Assembly: GCA_014905825.1 (NCBI GenBank)
Contig: JACGCN010000026.1
Span: 310,001 to 374,000 of the forward strand
Origin: Lyophyllum atratum
Lineage: Eukaryota > Basidiomycota > Agaricomycetes > Agaricales > Lyophyllaceae
Reading direction: 5' to 3'
Length of the DNA: 64,000 bases
Of this stretch, positions 1-11,110 are shown in pieces. Under the pieces are notes generated by a model. It made no database searches. It saw only the letters and a program-made list of their open reading frames with translations, and was not told the origin of the DNA. The position numbers and the translations under genes are program-made. Numbering within the stretch: position 1 is the stretch's first letter; the number at the start of each line of letters is the position of its first letter.

Positions 1-92
1 GCCCATTTCTCCCAGTTATCACTATCGCTGTCGCTGATCACATCACTATCACGAGCACCTATCGCTGAAGCTTCTTTTCTCGATTCGGAGTG

Positions 93-401
93 TTATCTCC
101 GACATATGCCCCCGGCCTCCTTTGAAATAACATCATCTACCACCCCCATGAACGAGATAGTAATGGAACCGAAGACGATATAGCTCCAAGGATCAGGCGC
201 GATAGGCAAAGGGCTCGAAGCATATAGGAGATTGTGAACATAGGAATTGAGGAAGATGAAAATGGAAGGCGCATCGCGTATATGTAGTCCTCGGAATTCT
301 GAGGCATCGATGGACATAGGGCCTCGGATCCAGTGAATCATCCAATCCTGCGCCGCGGCCTCGTATGGCAACTGATATAACATATATAGCAGGAAAGACA
401 A
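93..401 (-). other. Unassigned hydrophobic ORF at window edge
   Basis: A 102-codon open frame with two hydrophobic stretches. Its end (WSYIVFGSITISF, then an acidic turn) faintly recalls the last membrane helix of basidiomycete STE3-type pheromone receptors. No other receptor helices are found upstream on this strand, and the likely start and splice sites are unclear. It may be a decayed receptor tail or a chance frame. No function is assigned. Confidence 0.15.
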
Positions 402-510
402 CCGTTCCAGCGCTACTCAGCACATTTCGCCTGAAACTCCCCTCTAGACCTCAGCTTGGACTCAGAAGTCTTCCTCACCTCCTTACTAACTATTTTCGCA
501 TCCTGACACG

Positions 511-2083
511 ATGACCATCTTCGATAAGAACACGACCGCCATCGACGCTGCCACAGCCTTCGAAGCCGATATCAAGGGAAAGACAGGTCCACCCCCTCCC
601 ATATTTTTCATAGCCCGTGTATCGCTGATACCTCCCCCACAGTGATCGTCACCGGCGTGACTGCTGGCGGCTTGGGCGCTGAGGCCGCTCGTGTGCTCGC
701 CATCAAAGGCGCGACGGTTGTCCTCGCGGGCCGGAGCGCCACAAAGTACGCAGACGTTCTGAAGTGGTCCACGTTCCTGCGTCTGATAGTTGCCGTCGCA
801 GAATCCAGGAAACTGTTGACAACATTAGAAAGGAGGCCCCAGACGCGAAGTTCCGCGAGATTCTGCTCGACCTTGGCTCGCAGAAGGCGATCCGCAAGGC
901 AGCTGAGGAAGTCCAGAAGTACCCTGGCCCCATCGATGTTCTAATACTCAACGCCGGCATCGTACGTATCTTTCTGTGGTTCACGACACTCATGCAATCA
1001 ATGCCTTGGGTAGATGGCCCCGCCGTACGAAAAAACTGTCGATGGGCTGGAGTCTCAGTTTGGCAGCAACCACATCGGTAACTTCCTCTTCACGAACCTC
1101 ATCATGCCGAAACTCCTTCAAGCACCTGCACCCCGCGTGGTGTCCGTCGCTTCCAGTGGCCACTTCTGGGGCCCTGTCCGCTTTGAGGTACGTCGGCTTT
1201 GACATTTTGGAACCTGCATAGCGCACCCTGCCCGCTTACTACAGGACTACGGATTCGAGGATGGCAAGACGTACGAGAAGTGGGCGGCATAGTAGGTCAA
1301 GGTCATTTAAACACTTAAGATTGATGCTGATACGTCGTATTCGTATAGCGGCCAGAGCAAGACGGTAAGCCCCAACGCGCACTCCGAATTCATGCGACCT
1401 ACCGATTTCGTGTATAGGCCAACATCTTGTTCGCCGTTGAGCTCGCCGATCGCTACAAAAACACCGAATTGAAGGCCTTCAGTCTTCACGTAAGTGATTC
1501 TGTACGTCATTGGGTGCTGCTGATCTTGCCCGATAGCCCGGAGGTGCTGCTACCTCACTTCACCAAAGCATGACGAAGGAGGACTACGAGAAATTTGCTG
1601 ATTATTACAACCCTGATGGCACGCCTAAAGGTGACTGGATGGGCACGGTTGAGACATGCGCAGCGAAGTGAGTGATGTCCGTCTCATCGTTGTGTCCAGA
1701 CAATTCACGACACTTGGCATACAGTCATATCGTTGCGGGTTTCGATCCCTCCATCGCTAGTACGTAACCAAGGCACTCATGATTTAGCGCAACATGATGA
1801 CATCAATAACTCCCTCAGACAAGAGCGGGTCGTATCTCGCTGACTGCAAGATTGCCAACGATCAAGCGGCGCCATACGCGCTCGACAAGGTGAATAGAAT
1901 ACGAACCGATACGATATCACAAAGGGTAGTAACGTTTGCCGTCTCTAGGAAAACGCTGTCAAGCTCTGGGCCTTGAGCGAGGAACTGGTGGGGCAGAAGT
2001 TCACCCCAGGCGAGGCTCCGGCACACTGCGCAACCCTCAACAAACTTGGGCAGACTCTGAAGGGGTTAGTCGGCCGCGCTTGA
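511..2083 (+). CDS. Short-chain dehydrogenase/reductase (retinol dehydrogenase/WWOX-like)
   Basis: Predicted 339-residue NAD(P)-dependent oxidoreductase of the classical SDR fold. The exons are 511-586, 643-745, 802-961, 1014-1187, 1245-1291, 1349-1364, 1418-1489, 1537-1667, 1725-1759, 1819-1889 and 1949-2083; they sum to 1020 bases, in frame. Seen: the cofactor-binding TGVTAGGLG near residue 30, LNAGI (NAG motif), SVASSGH (catalytic Ser region), then YGQSK, the YxxxK catalytic pair. The Tyr codon is split by an intron and the next exon has only 16 bases. HPGG after the active site is usual for this family. The family acts on small alcohols, ketones or retinoid-like substrates; the substrate here cannot be inferred. 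It converges with the Dap1-like gene downstream. The gene looks intact. Confidence 0.88.
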
Positions 2084-2907
2084 ATTTTGCCTAGATCTCT
2101 TTTACAGACAGCCACGACATTGATGCCCCGATCTACGTTGCATTTATATAATTTGCAAAAATGGTAGTTGCCCCCCAACCAGAAGAGGATGGAACCTATG
2201 TACACAACTCTCAGCAGTCGGCGGGGATCGGCCCACCAGTCGCTGATCCCGCTAAGGACCACCACCCTTTCGGGTGCAAGGTAAAGGAGCTTGGATCCTC
2301 TCGTCCAGGGGTTAAGAGCACGATGCCCCCTTATGCCGCTAAGCACCTTGTCGAAAGTATGTAATGTGGTTCAAGTGCCGTGAGTCGGGTTTTGCTTTTT
2401 GCTGAGCCCACGGGGATGGGCTATTTTTGGGTTTTGTTTATTTTCCAGTTCGTTTCTTCCTTCCAATGGCGCATATTGCATGTAGCCCAAGGTCTGGCCT
2501 ATCCTTTGTTTTGTTTAGTTCACATATATATCTCCGCCCGCGCATTGGCACAACGGAAAATTGACAACCTCGTTACAGCGTCGCCATATCCACAGTAGGA
2601 CCGCATTTTCATGCTGTGGTGCCATTCAGAGGCTTCTGCCAACGAACAAAAAGAGTAGCAATGGAACGATGGTATGGAGCAAAAAGAAGCACGAAACCCA
2701 GTGGACGTACGGACCTGATGATACGTGGAGTTAACTGTTTACCAAGGTGTATTCCGCAAATTAGGAATAAAAACATATGAAATAGAACGTCGAACGAAGA
2801 AAGTGATTATCGTACAGTATCCAATATACTTCCATTTCCCTTTCAAGGACAGCGAGATGGGACAGCGAAGAAAGAAGCGACTAGCAAGGATCGAACACCC
2901 GAGGACC
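2084..2907. other. Intergenic, convergent 3' ends
   Basis: Between the convergent SDR and Dap1-like genes. Only short open frames without splice or family support are seen. Probably the two 3' UTRs. Confidence 0.5.
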
Positions 2908-3557
2908 CTATAGGCTCGAAGCGGCCGGTTCGGACGCGGGTGCGTCGACAACTTTTCCGACAATGTTGTAACGCTTCCTGGTAAGGAAGAAGCAAGAGGT
3001 GCGGTTAGGCTATGGCGGAGTCGCTTCGACGAACAAAGCGTACTCACGAGAAGAACCCATGCCAATCATCCAAAACCTTTCGGTCTTTCTCATCAAGCCC
3101 ACTATAGTCTGATACTGCATTCACAGGGTCCAGACTAGACATTCCCAAACCCTTCGACCCGTCCTTTCCTGCAAAGATGCTATACGACCTCCCGGGGCCG
3201 TAGACATCGGCTTTGTGAGTCACATCGAAGATAGTTCCTACACAGATAAGAGCAGTGAGCTGGCATAAGACATCTTCCTTCTGCGCGCTCACCCTTTATC
3301 GCAACATAGATAGGTAGGTTCGGGTCCGAACCGTCGAACTTCTTCAACTCCTCTGTGGTGAAGGGGTCGGCCTTTGGGGGCGCGAGATCGTCTCTGGTGG
3401 CCTGCATGATGGATTTGAGTGGCTTCTTCGTTGTTTCTTGGGCGGGCTGGGGTATGGGCCGCGAATGCGACGAGCTGAAACAGTGGCGGTATGTGAGATA
3501 AGCAGCGGGTATGGCAAGGGCGAGCCCAGATATCACGAGTGTCTCGAGTTCAAGCAT
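2908..3557 (-). CDS. Dap1/MAPR-type cytochrome b5-like heme-binding protein
   Basis: Predicted 174-residue membrane-associated progesterone receptor (MAPR) family protein. Exons on the minus strand are 3293-3557, 3048-3237 and 2908-2977, totalling 525 bases, in frame. An N-terminal hydrophobic segment (about residues 4-22, ISGLALAIPAAYLTY) is a likely ER membrane anchor. It is followed by a linker and the cytochrome b5-like core: FTTEELKKFDGSD, PIYVAIKGTIFDVT, then YGPGRSYSIFAGKDGSKGL. The YGPG and YSIFAGKD motifs are the heme-side signature of this family. Yeast Dap1 and animal PGRMC1 bind heme and support P450 enzymes such as sterol 14-demethylase; a similar role is an inference here. The tail after RYNIVGKVVD is short. 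It appears intact. Confidence 0.9.
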
Positions 3558-3797
3558 CGTCGGCCATCGCCGGCCCTACTCAGGTTACCATATCCGGAAT
3601 CTATGATTTTCTGCTTCTGCTCCATATTCATGCATAGGTCATGAACGACTATTGATGGTGAAGGAGCTAGAGAATACAATGGCATTGGAAGAGGAAGAAT
3701 ATGCCTATTGTTTTTACATCGGGTTCTCACGTGCGCGTCCATCATGGCCCATGCGCGTCCAAGCGGCCATCGCTCCATTGAGCCACTCGACGCGACA

Positions 3798-3803
3798 TAT
3801 AAA
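3798..3803 (+). promoter_or_regulatory. TATA box of the gene at 3891
   Basis: TATAAA lies 93 bases upstream of the chosen ATG. That leaves room for a start of transcription near 3830 and a 60-base leader. It argues against the in-frame upstream ATGs. Confidence 0.45.
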
Positions 3804-3890
3804 CCCCCAGGACCTCCCCTAGAATTCCCCATCTCGCTCTCAAACCTGTCGTCGCATTTCAACCTTTCACCCTCAATACTTCCTCCAATC

Positions 3891-4517
3891 ATGCACACCG
3901 TCCTGTCCACCATGCCGAGCGTCGGTCACGACATCCCACCATACCCGTATCATTGCCTCACCTTCGGAATACTACCCCTCGAGGCCCAAAAGCTGCTCCT
4001 CGACCATGGACTAAATGTGCACCAGTACGACCCCAACGCTGTCGAGGAAGTACGCTGCCAACGAGCAGCCAAGCTCTACCACGACCTCCAAGCAGTCTTC
4101 GACGCACTTGTACTATTACGTCGAGAGGTCGTAGCCATCAACACCGCTTTGGAGAACTTGGAACCAGGGCCGGAATACGAGAAGGCTGAAGAAGCCTATG
4201 TCGAAATCGCAAGATGCGTCTTCCACGACCTTCTGCCAGAGATGCATGGGCGCATTGACCAGTTTATCGCGGAGGCCGACGCACTGGTTTGGTTCGAGCA
4301 TCATGTGAGGGAGGGGACACCGGATGCCGTTTCGCGGGAGGAGATAGAGCGATACAGGGACGCAAAAATGACTCCAATTATCGAGCGCGCATTCGACTTG
4401 CTGTTTAAACTCGACACGGCCGTCGTCTTGAAGGATCTGGAAGCTATGGAGAAAGTAGCTGATGCTCAAGAACCACCGCTTTCGATGTCGAATAGAGCAG
4501 TCTCAATCTGCGCTTAA
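3891..4517 (+). CDS. Hypothetical helical protein
   Basis: Single-exon frame of 208 codons from the ATG at 3891; the frame opens further upstream at 3708, but the TATA box at 3798 favours the later start. The protein is acidic and mostly helical, rich in Glu, Ala and Leu, with no membrane segment or recognised catalytic motif. The stretch YHDLQAVFDALVLLRREV and the following helices suggest a small helical bundle. No family is recognised. The coding quality (even codon use, no intron) and the good promoter support a real gene of unknown function. Confidence 0.6.
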   Translation: MHTVLSTMPSVGHDIPPYPYHCLTFGILPLEAQKLLLDHGLNVHQYDPNAVEEVRCQRAAKLYHDLQAVFDALVLLRREVVAINTALENLEPGPEYEKAEEAYVEIARCVFHDLLPEMHGRIDQFIAEADALVWFEHHVREGTPDAVSREEIERYRDAKMTPIIERAFDLLFKLDTAVVLKDLEAMEKVADAQEPPLSMSNRAVSICA

Positions 4518-4845
4518 TCGTAATGGTCCAAGTTGTATGACTTACGAAAGACGACCTTGTGAAGGGAAAGATCTGGAGACGATACATGACACTGAAATCA
4601 TTTGTAGTAGTAGTAGTATATTGTATAATGGATGCATTGCAAAGCTCGCACCTCAGGCATTGGATCCAATTTTGTCCGTTCCAATGATAGAAAAGTATAA
4701 GGATGAGAATGTATCATCGAGTATCAAAACCGACGTTTATGATATGAGGAGCATGTATCTCCAGTGGGAGGAAGAAATAGGTAGGTCGCGAGGGAAAAAA
4801 TTAAATGCCATGGGTATCGCCTGTCATGGGTAACAAATCGCAGGA
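4518..4845. other. Intergenic 3' region
   Basis: Short AT-richer stretch with a (TAG)n microrepeat near 4602. No gene seen. Confidence 0.4.
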
Positions 4846-6164
4846 TTAGAGTTTGCCTGTGAGCAAGCGGACAATTGAAATCTGGTTCCAGTTACCCTCC
4901 CGCTTCGCGTCCTTTCCTTGCTTCCGTTTCGCCCAAGTACCGAAGTTCGTCATGTCAGGGTATGCCTCTCTCGTCGTAGCCATTTGGGTCGCGTTCTCTT
5001 CGTTGCTAGGGTCGATGCGCAGGAGATGAACGCGCTCTAATTCCGACAGTCTAGCACAGCAGTTGAGTGACATGGTAGCGGGAAGCAAGGAGATAAGGAG
5101 GCGTACAGTCCCTGAGTATGACCATTGATGTTTATGAGAATCCGGGCTAGGAACCTGGGAATAGATGGTATTGGGCGTCCAGTTGCGGTTTTGTAAGCCT
5201 GTTCTATCTGACTTGTAGTGGATATGTCGCCGACGACTACGAGGATTTTGGACGTATACGATTCCGGCGCCTGCTATCATGCTTAGCGGTGAGGACAAAA
5301 CAAAAGTTCCATGCTCGCCTTGAAGACTCCAGCTGCGACGTGGCCAATATCATCCACGGCCTGAGCAGTAGCGTAAACATCGGAATCGACCAGTGTAAGA
5401 GGGGGTGCAGACTCACGATCAGCTGAATGGTAGTAGCAGGCTTTAAGCCAGCCCTCAGGACGCCTATGGTGATGGAACCAATCGTCCCCTCAAAATTCTC
5501 CATGAAAAATCCTGGTCGCAGTATTCTGCGAACTTCGGTTCGTTATAAAACATAGGAGGCCCAGGGCAGCACTCACGTCCATTTAAGGCCTTTGCTACCC
5601 AGCCCACGAACGTGTCTTTCTATCCTGACTTTCGCCAACCGGTCGAGCGTCAGCTGGTCGTCGTAGCTTTCGCCGCCACGCTCGCTAGACGAGAACACGA
5701 AAGACGAGACGCCAAATTCCAGAGCGAGGTCTGCGAGCGCCTATCAGTATTGGGATTCAGCAAGTAGGATCAGTGAGGGATGGTATAACTGTTGTTCTGC
5801 GTACCTTGCCTTGTTTCTCTTCTCCATCCGCATTCGCGCCTAGGCCAGGGTAGACTAGGACACAGAAGACACCCCAGACACCGCCCTTCGCCTTCGCATC
5901 TTCGAAGACCTTCCGGAGAGATAGTGGATCGTCGAGGTTCCCTTCCACGACGTCTACGTGGTTCTCCTGTGACAATTGCTTTGCGGACGGGGAGTCCGCC
6001 TTCCGCGTCAATGCCAGAATACGGAATGGTGGTGCATTATTCGATCCTGCAGCCTCGGGCTCTGAACCATTGGTGCCCGTGCTTGCGACGGGGCGGAGGG
6101 CAGATATCAATGCCCTTCCTTGCTTTCCTGTGGCCCCGGTCACTAAGATGAGTTTCTCGCTCAT
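4846..6164 (-). pseudogene. NmrA-like NAD(P)-binding protein with an apparent +1 frameshift
   Basis: NmrA/HSCARG-type atypical SDR. Exons on the minus strand are 5805-6164, 5577-5741, 5417-5525, 5319-5360, 5107-5273 and 4846-5050. The start MSEKLILVTGATGKQG carries the Rossmann GxxGxxG. Later come ALTRKAD, VEGNLDD, the ILRPGFFMENF signature and AVDDIGHVAA, all typical of the family. Translation is continuous except in exon 2, where the A-run at 5700-5703 (TTTT on the coding strand) has one base too many. The frame runs LEFGVSSF, then must slip by one to read VFSSSERGG; unshifted it meets a stop at once. The exons sum to 1048 bases, one over a multiple of three. The intron at 5274-5318 uses a GC donor. 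NmrA-like proteins sense NAD(P) state; this copy is either newly broken or carries an assembly error. Confidence 0.8.
5274..5318 (-). other. GC-AG intron (45 nt)
   Basis: Coding-strand donor CAAG|GCGAGC, branch-like CTAAG and acceptor GATAG. It joins GVFK to QAPESYTSK in phase 0, in exact agreement with the NmrA pattern. No GT donor nearby gives this join. Confidence 0.65.
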
Positions 6165-6497
6165 GTTGGAGGTGGTATTAAACGGAGAAGGGTATATGAG
6201 GGGTATATGGGAACTCGTATACAGCCCGATCCCTCGATCACTCGACAATCAATTGTGCCTTAGCAACCGCCAACCAGCTTCGCTGCCAAACAAAATATGG
6301 AGCTATTTATATAATCCACTGGCCGCGACTTGCGCCCGACGACGCCGCCCGCTTGCAACTGATCTAGTACGATGCGATATGACTAGCACTACAGTCACCT
6401 TCTTCCGGTAGTGCGACGTACGTATTTATGTAACGAAGTCGACAAACTTGAAGACCTGAAAAATTGGCAAGTTTAGACTCAATACAGCCCTATCGTA
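6165..6497. promoter_or_regulatory. Shared divergent promoter region
   Basis: A 333-base gap separates the start codons of the NmrA-like gene (minus) and the DUF4291 gene (plus), so the two probably share regulatory DNA. No clear TATA box or motif was identified in either direction. Confidence 0.4.
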
Positions 6498-7217
6498 ATG
6501 ACAACCTCAAACCCGACCGCAAAGTCCAATCCTCCCGTTCCATATAGACAAATACGCGCCCTCTATGACGATGAGACGATCACTGTCTACCAAGCCTACT
6601 CGGCTGCTATCGCTATTCCAGCGGTCAAGGAGCAGAAACTGTCAGCGTCGCCTGCGTTCAAGCCCTCGAGGATGACCTGGATCAAGCCCAGCTGGTGCTG
6701 GATGATGTACATCGCCCACCCTAGTCTCTCCCATACACTCGATGTCTGACTCTGCTCTTTTTTTGCCGTGCCTTTCTCTAGGTATCGCTCTGGGTACTCT
6801 TATAAAGATAAAAACCAGGGACACATTTTGGCGCTTAAGATGAAGCGCGAGGACTTTCATCAGCTGCTTGCGGCTGCGAGCGTCTCCAGCGGCGGCCATC
6901 TTACAGACGAGGAGAAGAGTCGACAAGTGCGGGTGCAGTGGGATCCGGAGCGCTCTCCGGCGCTGGATGTGCTTCCGTATAGGAGTATACAAATCGGGAT
7001 ATCGAACGGGATGAGCAAGACGTGGGTGGATAAATGGATTGTGAGCATCGAGGATGTGACGGAGGCGGCGAAGGCTCTTAAGAGAGCGCTCGAGGAGGAG
7101 CCGAAATGGACGTTGGGAGACCTGGTGGCGCGGGGTTTGGTTCCTCGGGAAGAGGTGTATGAGGTATCTGATGAACTGAGGAAGACTCTAAAGATGGATA
7201 GAAAAGACAAGGAATAA
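6498..7217 (+). CDS. DUF4291 domain protein
   Basis: Predicted 214-residue protein covering the whole DUF4291 domain. Exons are 6498-6706 and 6782-7217 (645 bases, in frame); the 75-base intron splits the Tyr codon of WMMYRSG. Family hallmarks seen in order: IRALYDDETITVYQAYS, MTWIKPSWCWMMYRSG, LALKMKREDF, VRVQWDPERSP and LPYRSIQIGIS. The family occurs in bacteria and fungi; no biochemical role is settled as far as I know. Trp and Arg residues cluster in the conserved blocks, suggesting a ligand pocket. It is divergent from the NmrA-like gene. Confidence 0.88.
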
Positions 7218-9154
7218 CAGTGGGTGTTCAATTCCCTCAGAATATTTTGTGTGGAATCATTCATTCGTTTACGCTCATATATTAGTGATCTCGTTTGTTC
7301 GTTCTCGCCAATGTGTGCTATCTCTTGAAAAATGAGATCTCACGAATATCGTAATCCCATAGGTGTGCCATCCTTCCTACGTGTCAGATCCCGCCTATCC
7401 TACTACGCCATACGATAGATGACCAGGACCACAAGGTCGCCACAGCCTGAGACCGATGTATCGGTTCCCACTTGCAAACTAGGAATTCACAGCTATCCCT
7501 AGCTTGGAGTTCATGATATTCTGCACGACGGCGGGCCCTTTCACGCCCTGAAAGGTGACTGGTATGATATGAGAAGATATATATCATACCTCCGGGCTGG
7601 GAGACGCGGCACCACTGGCTTTGCAGACTCATCAACGAACCCGACAATCGTAGGAGGCTTTTTCATTTTATGGGTAGCGTCGACAAATCGGAAAGCAGAA
7701 TAGAACCGTCAACATATACAATGATGGACTCTCGTGCGAGACGGTAATACGCCGCTCGGACACCGCCCAGAAGCAAAAGGTCTTGTCGACCCTTCATAAC
7801 GCTACGAAAGCGCAGACCATACTTCATAACAATAACGAAATATTGAAGCGGTGGGCATAGATGCGGCTAACGTGCGAGAAGTGACCTCCACAACGACCAA
7901 GCTGGACTTTAGCGGCCGAGAATTAACAATTGAGTCAAGTCTCCCGAAAAGTGCCTGCTGGGCCCGGGACCCAGGAAGTCATCAGGAGACCAAGTATGGT
8001 GGAGACCGTGTCTGAAAGCATGAGCGCCAAGTTCGTGCTATCGATCACTGGGCAGGTGATCTCGAGGTCTGGTCTGAAATTAACATCTGGCGGCGTCGCG
8101 GCGAGTTCTTCCAACGTAGAAATGACTCCATCGCAACTTGGTGTTAGCCGGCATGATGCGCCCACTACTTTCCAATAGTTCCATCGTGTAAAGGTCAGGG
8201 CAGAGGGTAAGTAATTGTCGACGAGAAGAGAATTCAATTGTTTACGACCAAGTGCGTGGCTGACGCACCGGAGACACGTTCTCCGGGGACCATACTTTCG
8301 CCCCGCAAAGACGAGGTAACGGGATTTTCTCGCCCTGAATCGCCGAGGCCGGGGACGCAACGGATCGAACTGGCGGCGTACGAGAGACCTGATCATCGCA
8401 TCGGGGTTTGCCAGGCGCGATGCGATATGTCTGTGGGGCTGTACATGCAAGGAGTCAAGACAGTAACTCGTGTCCCCGTCTATTCATTTGGCCGTTATTA
8501 CAAGTGGTGACAAGAAGCTCGGAAGGACCTTGAGGCCGACTTCGGATGTAGCAAGACTAGGAATCCCGTTATGCCTTGATATCGCAAGAGAGGAAGTCGC
8601 AGGGCCCATCGGAAAGCCCACATTTGTGGAGCGACACAAGTATGGGTTCAAGTTGTGTTCACGCAATTATCGTGGGCGGAACGAACTTGAAGCGCTCGAA
8701 CCTCAGGGTCATGCTTCCAATTCCGAATATTATTGATCCCCCTTGCCCTTTTTCTGATTTCGTCATGGCCAACCCCTGGGCAGCATTTGCCCGCTTTGGG
8801 ACGACAGGAGCTGTAATCGGACATGCGTTGAGATCTGTGTGGTAGATTCCCGTGTTGGATCAATTATTTAATATGAGGTTCTGAGGGAACCCTTCGCGTT
8901 GACGTTGCACCGTCAGCTCACTCTCCCTTCTGTTCCTTCATCACTCTTAGGCGGAAGTTCTGCGTACGTCTTCCCTCCCTTCATAGCGCAGGACTTGGGC
9001 GCGGCGAGGATCATCACTACGAACTTGATTGGCCAGGGTCGTCATGGACGGGGGGGATGCCTCACTGGAGGCGGTGGTGACTCTGTTGAAGGAGTCCATT
9101 GTAGTGCGATATACCAATGGTGCGTTTCGAGAACCCTTTCATCTGCTGGCGTAG
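7218..9154. other. Long intergenic region with no supported gene
   Basis: Contains a minus-strand open frame at 7935-8450 (171 codons; includes STLEELAATPPDVNF and a hydrophobic TNLALMLSDTVSTILG) and a few shorter plus-strand frames. None shows a known motif, a consistent splice structure or a promoter. It may be decayed coding DNA or the upstream region of the gene at 9155. Confidence 0.35.
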
Positions 9155-11110
9155 ATGGCTGATAACGGCTCCTTTGACGCTGCAGTCGCGTTTCTGGTGA
9201 GTCACGTACAAGCAGCAAGCTTTGTACTGGGCTTACGTACGAGCCAATTTTCCGTGCTCGATGACAGATGCTTCTTCTTTACGATTACATTATCACCTTC
9301 CATACCGAGGTACGTCGTGACGCACACACTATGTTTTTAGCATGGCTCACAATTCTTACAGGTGGAAAGGATATGGTCGTGAGTTATTTTTGGCATCGAT
9401 AGCCTGCTCCACGTCGGCAAGAGTTTATCTGATTCTACTTACAGACTGCAATGGCGACTCCCGAAAATCCTCTTCCTCCTAAATCGATATATCGTTCCCC
9501 CGATGCTTATGTATGTACCCATTTTCCTCAAATGTCGACCGAAAAATAATCTCCTGTACAGGTTTAATGGACTGAGTGCGTATTAATCTTCTCGCTCAGA
9601 CGATGTGTTTACATGAATGAATTGCAGCGCCATCAGTTCACCTCGGAGAAGAAGTACGCCCCGTTCTCGCCCTCTTATAAAACTGATCCCAACTGATGTT
9701 TCTTTAGATGTAAGCCCATCTTTTGGAAAGCACCATAGCACCGATAATAGACTGAACACGTAGCTGCGACTTCATCGGCAAATGGACAGCATGGTACGCA
9801 AAACCAAACTCGGTCCTACGCTCCTATCCCTAGAATAATTCTTGATCCCAGGCCAACGATTCTATCAATGGGTATAGTTGACGCTATACTCGTCCTCCGT
9901 GTAGTGGTAATCTGTGGGTATCGCTTTCCTAAAATACTTTATTCATACCGCTCATATGCATTGTACCGAAGATGGCCAGAACAAGGTACGCACAACATTC
10001 TGAACTGGGGACCGCTTCGACCCGCTTATCCCGTCGCTCTGATATCAGAAAGTTTCCTACTTTCTGATCCTGCTATACATTGGTAATGGATCATCATCTT
10101 CGTTCCACCCTTTTCATTCACATATTTGCGTCGACAGCTACCTTGGCATCCTGGCTGGGGGTAGCCCTAGCGATTACGTTCAACACCGACGGTGAGCTTC
10201 CAATGACCTCGATATTTGCGTGTCTATTTTGTTCATTTCTGCGCGCCTTAGCTACGCCTGGGTCAGTGATCTTCACGGGATGCCTGTATGTGGCCCCGCC
10301 GTACTTCTACGCTGCCTGGTATGTCATCTTTTTTCGGATGGTGTTTAAGGTTATCCCGGGGGCTGACCTTCACCACTCCAAGGATTCCGCCCGTATTCTT
10401 CGAGAGTGAGTGGCCTTTCGTCAGTGCTTTTGTATATAAAGAATCTAAATAACCTGTTAGGTATTATCATCGTGTTCACAATACACAAGGTTGTCAAGTA
10501 TGATAGAGTTCATAGTATGTCACCCACGTACGTGTGTTCAGAGTATGGACACCTCTACCCACTAATTTTGGTTCCAACACCTAGTCTCAGTGTTCTAGCC
10601 CGAGACTCGATGTTATACTTTTGTTCCATCTTTTGTAAGCAGCGGCATTTGCACGATAGCTCGCATGTTCTCACCTGCCATGCTATACAGTAATTCTCCT
10701 TGCCAACCTCTTCCTCGCAAGATACGGTCAAGGATTCATGGGTGCCCTTCTCATCCAGTACGTACTCTGCGACACGCCCCGACCCTCCGCACATTGACCC
10801 TGACCGACTCCAATTACTGTCTTACAGACCCTGCTGCGTCGTGGCATGTGTCGCCGTACGTCATTCCTGCTTTCAGTATCCCTTGTCTAGGTGTACCCTT
10901 CTGACACCCTTGTCCCTTCATCAGGCAGCGAGGATGACCATGAACATCCGGGAATTCACCATGAACAAGGATCATCATGCCACAGAATTCGAGCTCCCGC
11001 CGATACGATTCCACTCCAGAGATTACTCGACGCACGGGGGTGACACGGAGCTGACGCGGAGCTGGATGGATAACGCCATCGATGGCACTCGCATAGACCC
11101 GAGGCCGTAG
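9155..11110 (+). CDS. DUF6533 multi-pass membrane protein, 18 exons
   Basis: Predicted 314-residue integral membrane protein. Exons: 9155-9196, 9268-9309, 9362-9378, 9445-9510, 9562-9575, 9628-9653, 9708-9709, 9764-9793, 9852-9985, 10053-10082, 10138-10191, 10252-10318, 10383-10405, 10461-10527, 10585-10634, 10691-10757, 10828-10855 and 10925-11110; sum 945 bases, in frame. The DUF6533 signature LLLYDYIITFHTEVERIW is near the N-terminus. Helices follow (PTILSMGIVDAILVL, VSYFLILLYI, WLGVALAITF, FFESIIIVFTI, LARDSMLYFCSIFLILL). The cytoplasmic tail is polar with two MNI/MNK Met-Asn motifs. The family is expanded in mushrooms and unstudied; a receptor-like 7-helix topology is plausible. Odd points: exons of 17, 14 and 2 bases, and about 17 extra in-frame codons before YALYRRW. 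Confidence 0.82.
9708..9709 (+). other. Predicted 2-nt exon (AT)
   Basis: TTTCTTTAG|AT|GTAAGC. Codon logic: GAA ends the previous exon in phase 0; AT plus C of the next exon gives Ile; then TGC GAC TTC ATC continues the family pattern CDFIGKW. Without these two bases the frame is lost. Confidence 0.65.

Noticed and set aside
5792..6151. Long plus-strand frame across the NmrA-like first exon
   Set aside because: A shadow of the GC-rich minus-strand coding sequence.
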